Shown piece by piece: positions 60,901-64,000 of a stretch of 64,000 bases of DNA. Made by a program: the position numbers and the translations under genes. The stretch is taken from the NCBI RefSeq assembly GCF_026151205.1, contig NC_087074.1, forward strand, positions 9,705,226 through 9,769,225. The letters are read 5' to 3'. How positions within the stretch are numbered: position 1 is the stretch's first letter; every line of letters begins with the position of its first letter. Origin of the DNA: Bolinopsis microptera. Taxonomy: Eukaryota > Ctenophora > Tentaculata > Lobata > Bolinopsidae. The notes under the pieces were generated by a model. That model saw nothing but the letters and a program-made list of their open reading frames with translations, did not search any database and was not told the origin of the DNA.

Positions 60901-62098
60901 AGTACATAATATCTAAAATTCCAATAACGCTAGATGGCGTGACTGTGAACTATCTCAGCTGTCAAATTAAATCATAAATAACTTCTACTTCAAATTTCAA
61001 TGACAATGGATGATGGAAATGTTTAGATCACTGTCGGTTGGACTGATCATGATTATCTTTGTTCTCTGACAGGTCTGAATCACGTAATCCTGAGAGCTGG
61101 CATGGTGTACGGACCCGGAGACAGACTTGGCTACATAACCTCTCAACTCGTCATCGCTTCAATATATAGGTACACTTATAGTAGAATCCTTCAACATGTC
61201 CGCAAACGAAGAATTAATAACCATTAAAGACCTCACTCCCAGAGAATGATTTTTAAAATTTACTATTTGAGTTTGAAAAACCGTTCACTACATCTCTTGT
61301 TAATTTAGTAAACCCATGATTTACTTACAATCACCATCCTCCAGCCACCTGGGGGAGACCATGAAGCTAATCTGGAACAAGAACATGTATGTGAACACAG
61401 TACACGTTGAGGACCTGTGTCATGCTGTGACCCATCTTATTAAGGATGGTATTCCAGGTAAGAGTCATATGTTGGGGTTCGACTGGGAGCTACTTTGGTC
61501 GGGACTGGAGAGTGTGCCGGGATCAAATCCAGGACTAAAACCGTGACCGGGATTAAGACCTAGAATGAGATTTGATTTTCCAAAATTTTAACTGGCGTGC
61601 ACCTAAATTGTTGATACTTTACTAATATTTTGATTGTTGCCTGGACGACGGAAAACTGTTGTTCATTACTGATTCCTTACTACTGCTGAGTACTGTATTG
61701 TCACAGGAGAAACCTACAACGTGGTTGATATGGGAGACACGATCCTTGACGGTATCTGTGTGCACGTGGGTAACATATTCGACATAAAGTACGAGTACAT
61801 CTCCTCGTTCACGTCCATGTTAGCGTCCATATCTCTAAAGGACGTGGCTGAGGACGTTAACGAGAAGCATTTGTCACCCTGGTCGGAGATGTGCAGCAAG
61901 GCGGGTATCTCCAACACGCCTCTCTCTCCCTTTATCTACTCCTCCCAGTTGGAGACCCTCAACATTCGGGCCTGTAATCACAAACTCCTAGCTACTGGCT
62001 TCCAGTTCAAGAGACCTGGGGTCACGGAGGAGAATATAAGGGATGTGCTGGAGGACTGTGTTAAGATTGGGATCTTCCCTAAAACTAATGTCAAGTAG
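36899..62098 (+). CDS. Divergent extended SDR, NAD-dependent epimerase/dehydratase-like protein
   Basis: Seven exons: 36899-37000, 57908-58076, 60384-60523, 60648-60726, 61073-61169, 61309-61457 and 61707-62098. They join in phase to 375 residues. Domains: Rossmann motif GGCGFIG (7-13), acidic VVIDK end of strand 2, CVNLAAETKLG, ELSSAQVYG (122-130), VILRAGMVYGPGDR and VNTVHVEDLCHAV. These place it in the extended SDR (sugar-nucleotide epimerase) superfamily, so it should bind NAD(H). In the usual Y-x3-K site the Tyr position is Phe148 with Lys152 kept; Tyr146 sits two residues earlier. I recall related eukaryotic proteins that also lack the classical Tyr, so it may be catalytically atypical. 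The substrate is unknown. Intron 1 is 20.9 kb and holds two GPCR genes on the other strand. The exon 1-exon 2 link rests on matching phase 0 and on family continuity. AATAAA at 62472 is a candidate poly(A) signal. Confidence 0.85.
37001..41562. other. SDR intron 1, left part; no gene recognised
   Basis: AT-rich, with only short ORFs. It contains an 18-bp minisatellite near 38805 and short GGTATGT/GGTAATAT repeats near 39890-39950. No transposon ends were identified. Confidence 0.5.
38803..38862. repeat. 18-bp minisatellite (CTACTATCCTTGTATGTG)
   Basis: About three and a half tandem copies. The minus-strand frame through it gives an A-H-T-R-I-V repeat, which I regard as non-genic. Confidence 0.85.
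41563..42762 (-). CDS. Class A (rhodopsin-like) GPCR, paralogue 1
   Basis: Intronless, 399 residues, seven hydrophobic segments. Landmarks: GLPLNLIM in TM1, Asp67 (D2.50) in ISVVDITI, Cys96 before TM3 pairing with Cys171 in ECL2, SRM (120-122) in place of D-R-Y, FNAP (248-251) in TM6 in place of CWxP, and NAIVY (306-310) for NPxxY. Arg3.50, Asp2.50 and the TM7 Asn are kept, so coupling is plausible; the ligand is unknown. The C-terminal tail ends in about eight V-G-S-H repeats encoded by a 12-bp tandem repeat, absent from its paralogue. An acceptor-like CTTTTAG lies 5 bp before the ATG and the same sequence precedes paralogue 2, which fixes this start. The Thr-rich first residues come from a simple-repeat expansion. 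It lies in the SDR intron on the opposite strand. Confidence 0.92.
   Translation of the reverse strand: MTTTTTMTTMMRIRRPIDPGDAVLGTISMASILIGLPLNLIMQIYFLTYTGKRNLSFMLYLLISVVDITIITAHFPTTISYLDNRNPVMFRSDIFCSIWGLVWNTAMRVSVFIIAVLCVSRMIAVVFPLKKTNRKGPLYLIFGYIFLMLVQSSVPFWFGTLYTYDEAGVTCYDYTWYGYSHYFIIGVFEFLAPLVVVLPSCGISIRSLYSSRQRDAKLHRGLHSSRRSRLKNNATITIIMLTLAYALFNAPLVVYTIFAFLQMTTGTTAFDGYLNAFHGADVEEEGRYHLLNFSFSVSVCLNSTTNAIVYISRSFVIKSWISKISVGKKRVIDSMVSLRFLKSREFTGSQSTLRDVSHVGSHVGSHVGSHVGSHIGSHVGSHVGSHINSHDMYASLGQG
41600..41695. repeat. 12-bp coding minisatellite in GPCR 1
   Basis: About eight copies of ACATGTGAACCA encode the V-G-S-H tail of the receptor. Two copies carry point changes (Ile for Val). Confidence 0.95.
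42763..43100 (-). promoter_or_regulatory. 5' flank of GPCR 1 homologous to that of GPCR 2
   Basis: Upstream of both receptors the same words occur in order: CTTTTAGCGACA before the ATG, TTTAGTTGCAAA, GGTTTGG(C/T)TGATAAAT, then ATCTAAAATCTTACGTAT and GAATAATTATGT about 280-310 bp up. The duplicated unit therefore included the promoter region. The acceptor-like AG is at 42768-42769. Confidence 0.7.
45594..45635. repeat. 9-bp tandem repeat (CTGGTAACC)
   Basis: Between four and five copies of the unit, with one T for C change. It gives a Gly-Leu-Pro frame on the minus strand, not taken as a gene. Confidence 0.85.
46680..47330 (+). other. A/C-rich strand-asymmetric block with broken coding-like frames
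   Basis: The plus strand is strikingly rich in A and C for about 650 bp, unlike its surroundings. Overlapping plus frames of 106 and 76 codons and a further open stretch near 47240-47390 (containing HTFNLGSATEIVEAVVGLET) look coding but are separated by shifts. A decayed transposon ORF is the simplest guess; no family was recognised. Confidence 0.3.
47456..48084. mobile_element. Unclassified TIR element, ~629 bp
   Basis: Left end GACCCTGGTCATTAGGAAA and the complement of the right end GACCCTGGTCATTAGAAA are inverted. The internal word GAGGCTAAC(G/A)AGTCATT occurs twice, 150 bp apart. No clear target-site duplication or transposase is seen. Confidence 0.65.
48060..48424 (-). pseudogene. Damaged ORF of unknown family next to the TIR element
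   Basis: The minus frame from 48424 is open apart from one TGA at 48242-48244, then continues to about 48085, where it runs into the terminal repeat of the TIR element. Peptides include VGKLGPSIRAYTSWLAAMMP and TPHFSVAKLAYLLGLLEI. The frame looks coding, but I do not recognise the family. It may be a transposon gene cut by the insertion. Confidence 0.35.
50691..51737 (-). CDS. Class A (rhodopsin-like) GPCR, paralogue 2
   Basis: Intronless, 348 residues, closely related to paralogue 1 (41563-42762). Landmarks: Asp54 (D2.50), Cys83 at the base of TM3, SRM with Arg109, FNAP in TM6 and N-A-I-L-F in TM7, where the usual Tyr of NPxxY is Phe. An upstream in-frame ATG at 51845 would add 36 residues. 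I prefer 51737 because the acceptor-like CTTTTAGCGACA and the start M-T-T-I-D-P-G-D align with paralogue 1. Seven hydrophobic segments are visible. The tail lacks the V-G-S-H repeats. Ligand and G-protein partner are unknown. A 100-bp block coding TM3 is identical to paralogue 1 at DNA level. Confidence 0.92.
   Translation of the reverse strand: MTTIDPGDAALGTISLASILIGLPLNLIMLAYFLTFSGKRTLSCTLYSLICVVDITIITAHFPTTISYLNNRNPVLFESDIFCSIWGLVWNTAMRVSVFIIAVLCVSRMIAIVFPLRKIYRRASMAIISVYALLISLQSSVPFWYGGSYLYDKYGVTCYDQHSDTYGPVYYFFVGFLEFIAPLFAVCPACGISILALYNSRRNQNNFAANPNQRLSRTNNATITMILLTFAYIIFNAPLVLYTLAAFLNIATKTEIFDNFLNAFHGAEIEAEGQFHLLNFTFTVSVCLNSTANAILFICRSGAVKAWLRSAVLRSWSKEGAAVKLQRVLSLPTIAHGSHTLTGSQSVN
51738..52135 (-). 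promoter_or_regulatory. 5' flank of GPCR 2 (duplicated with that of GPCR 1)
   Basis: Shares ordered blocks with 42763-43100, with a similar distance to the ATG. The acceptor-like AG is at 51743-51744. Beyond 52135 the sequence diverges and a relic third copy begins. Confidence 0.65.
52148..52238 (-). pseudogene. Relic N-terminal fragment of a third GPCR copy
   Basis: On the minus strand an ATG-ACA start is followed by P-G-D-A and then, after a one-base shift, L-G-T-I-S-L-A-S-I-L-M-A-L-P. This matches the first ~20 residues of both receptors (PGDAALGTISLASILIGLP). The homology ends before TM2. It shows that the array once had at least three units. Confidence 0.85.
52239..53428. other. SDR intron 1, no feature recognised
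   Basis: AT-rich with short unsupported ORFs on both strands. A 63-codon minus ORF at 52850-53041 has several Cys residues but no recognisable family. Confidence 0.4.
53437..53903. mobile_element. MITE with poly-G ends and 8-bp duplication CTATTACA
   Basis: The element begins with a run of 18 G reading into GGGGAACTTTGGG and ends with the inverted AACTCCCCAAAGTTCCCC...CCCCCC. It is flanked on both sides by CTATTACA (53429-53436 and 53904-53911). The interior is several copies of GTTCCCCAAAA in both orientations, able to fold on itself. An 8-bp duplication fits hAT-type transposition. Confidence 0.75.
55115..55590. repeat. Diverged tandem repeat, ~215-bp unit
   Basis: GGGTCTATC-TAA-TGAGATTGCAGATCTA, GAGACCTCATTAATC and AATCACTT/C words recur in order near 55245-55340 and 55458-55562. 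A weaker first copy lies near 55140. Confidence 0.6.
57835..57886. repeat. Three copies of TTGCCTTGGTAACTGATAG before SDR exon 2
   Basis: An 18-19-bp unit repeated three times in the 3' end of intron 1, about 20 bp from the acceptor at 57907. Confidence 0.9.
58077..60383. other. SDR intron 2 (2.3 kb)
   Basis: No nested gene is recognised. A palindrome lies at 59810-59852. Two similar segments with GATTTCAATCCTG and TTCGAATCCATTA/ACCATTC words near 59070-59230 are weak repeats. Confidence 0.5.
59810..59852. repeat. Inverted repeat with 16-nt perfect arms, 11-nt loop
   Basis: CTGTTTTTAAGGCTTT and its exact complement flank ACCCATTGGGC, part of which can pair further. It could form a hairpin in the SDR pre-mRNA. 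Copies of TGGGCATT around it suggest repeat origin. Confidence 0.8.
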
Positions 62099-64000
62099 TA
62101 GGACAGGTGGTGAGATTTGTGCATGTTGTGATTGATTTTAGAGTGGTATTCCAAATATGCGATGATATGTTACAGGGCCATGGTCTGCATGAGGGCTTGC
62201 TTGCTAGTTAAACACGCTTGTTAATATAATAATTTGTAGGAAAACTAATTTGTTATATGTTATAGATTATGTGGATTGTGGATAATGTTTAAGATTGAAA
62301 GATGGCCGAGTGCATTTGCAGAGGACGTTCAACCCAAGCATAATTGTTCCTTTAAAGTAGACTGATCTTGTATGATGTATAATCAAAGTGCAATTTTGGT
62401 TTGTGACAGGGATTGCCAGCTGAGCTGTTGGTTAAAAAGCCAAATAACATATTTCTTGGCAATCGTCGTAGAATAAAATATCTGGCCGACCAGATTCGAA
62501 TAGTCAACAAATGCTAAGCAGCTAGAGCTCCCTTACCTACCACATTTACTGAACTCCGAGCTGACACCCCACTTTAATTCGTCTGATGTGGCCCATCTCG
62601 GTTCTGTTTCAATCTACTAAATATCGTGTAGCTGATTTTCTTATATTTGCTTATTTTTGGTTTTGTGTGTCAGAGGGTACGATATTTTTCTAATATCAGC
62701 GAAATTTCGCCCAAACATTAAACTTAAATCAAATTGAGGTTCGATTTTCCAGAACTACAACAACCGTCTTTAAAGTGATAAGGTGTGAGTAGCTGGATTT
62801 ATATTTTTGTACTATTAATTGTATTTGTGTGATCAGGGTCCCATTTGTTGGCACAGTACATTTATATTTTTATACTTGAGAGAAAAATGAACATCGACAA
62901 TTTAAAAGCTAATTATTGTACAAATATTATATTTGATATTATGTAATTAGTTCTTTGAATGAGACATTATTAAGTTATCTAATATAATATAATATAATAG
63001 CCAAGTAGTAGCCACCGTGGCCGAAGCTTCTACTAGAACTTATTTTAGTCTGCATGCATGATTTTCGATTGATCCAAAATTTTCACACGCATGCAGAATA
63101 ATCACATATGGTTGGATTTTCATATCAGTTATCGTTTATCAGTTATCACATTCAGAATACACGTATTCAACCTCTTTTGTATCAGAAATTATTGGGCTTC
63201 CCATTTTTATTTTCAATCTTTGTGCTGGATTATTCTCATTTTTGCTATTACATATTATATGGTAGCTTATAGCCAGGGAGTTTGCTGTAATTTGTATTTG
63301 ATTTTACAAAACTTTATGATTAAAATATGAATTTTCGTTTTGTTAAGATTTCTGCAGTGAGCTTCCTCCGACCGAAATCAAACTTCCAGCACCTTAATCG
63401 TATCATTTGGCATCTAAAGCTTGACTTGTGAGTGAATGATTGGTTTCGTGTGAGAAATTCAGTCAAAACTGTAAAATTTCGGTTCTAAACTGAAAATGGG
63501 ACTGAGAATGGGAGTCTTAGACAGCAGAAAAGAAACATTTTCAAAATCTGAGATCATTTACTAAGATTCAACTACAAATTGGCTGCCAAGTATTGGCATC
63601 ACTATCATTTTCGAAAAAGCCTAAAATAATAAAAGAGTCTGAGATCTGGTAAAAACAGATAAGCAGGTATAAAAAGTATAGAGATGTGCCATTTCCGCAG
63701 TCCTCACGAGACACGGAATGGACTCTAATCAAATCATGAAAGCATACCGTTAATAGTTAAGTCGACAGAACGTACGCGTAATCAAACATGTTGTGAGAAC
63801 ACATTTTGCATATCGACACGTACGTGATATCGACACGTGACAGGTTTCCACACTTATGAATGGATGTACTTGTCGTGACGTTCTCATGTGGGATTCATTT
63901 CCGGAGAATTTATGCGTGGCAAGTCGTGAACTTCTCCCTTTATATTATAATTTATATCTCAGCTAATTAATTAATAAACTAATCAACAGTGTTCTCATTC
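62099..64000. other. SDR 3' flank to window end
   Basis: The SDR 3' UTR probably ends after AATAAA at 62472-62477. Beyond that I see a fragment of the dispersed TCAGTCAAAACTGTAAAATT repeat near 63455 and no gene. The 79-codon ORF at 63091 is hydrophobic AT-rich sequence without family features. Confidence 0.5.

Overview
This is animal nuclear DNA: AT-rich, intron-bearing genes with GT..AG junctions, long non-coding stretches, microsatellites, TIR transposons and LINE pieces. The best guess is a cnidarian, perhaps a medusozoan. The reasons are intronless class A receptors with S-R-M in place of D-R-Y, a PHD/esterase CR1-type LINE, and splice acceptors lying a few bases before several start codons, as expected from spliced-leader trans-splicing. 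That placement is inference; the gene calls are firmer because exon phases were checked by hand.

Left to right: (1) The 5' half of a PPM1D/Wip1-like PP2C phosphatase (minus, 1645-2606) runs off the left edge. (2) 2607-9239 has no gene, but holds minisatellites, a GA/GATA array and dense CACGTG clusters. (3) A Disabled-type PTB clathrin adaptor (plus, 9240-16030) can be assembled from 11 phase-consistent exons (781 codons). (4) Fructose-bisphosphate aldolase (minus, 16869-22425, seven exons) faces it tail to tail. One extra A breaks its frame. (5) 22829-24728 is a transposon nest. (6) Phosphoglycerate kinase (minus, 24754-26204, two exons) lies upstream of aldolase on the same strand, so two glycolytic genes are head to tail. 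(7) 26250-36430 is repeat-rich: a decayed LINE tail, a near-intact CR1-like LINE with an open 1091-codon ORF2, an inverted pair of 300-bp arms, a retroelement C-terminus and two hAT-type MITEs.

(8) A divergent NAD-dependent epimerase-like SDR gene (plus, 36899-62098, seven exons, 375 aa) fills the right part. Its 20.9-kb first intron carries two intronless paralogous class A GPCR genes on the opposite strand and a relic of a third copy. The GPCRs share homologous upstream DNA and a 100-bp perfectly identical TM3 block that looks like gene conversion. (9) 62099-64000 is the SDR 3' flank with no further gene seen.

The genes do not form one pathway. Aldolase and PGK both act in glycolysis, the Disabled protein links cargo receptors to clathrin, and the GPCR pair is a local receptor expansion. 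Nothing here is clearly a new multi-gene system. The items most worth checking are the nested GPCR cluster and its conversion tract, the acceptor-before-ATG pattern with the PGK-aldolase pair, the E-box clusters, a pre-miRNA-like hairpin upstream of the SDR gene, and the LINE ORF1/ORF2 overlap.
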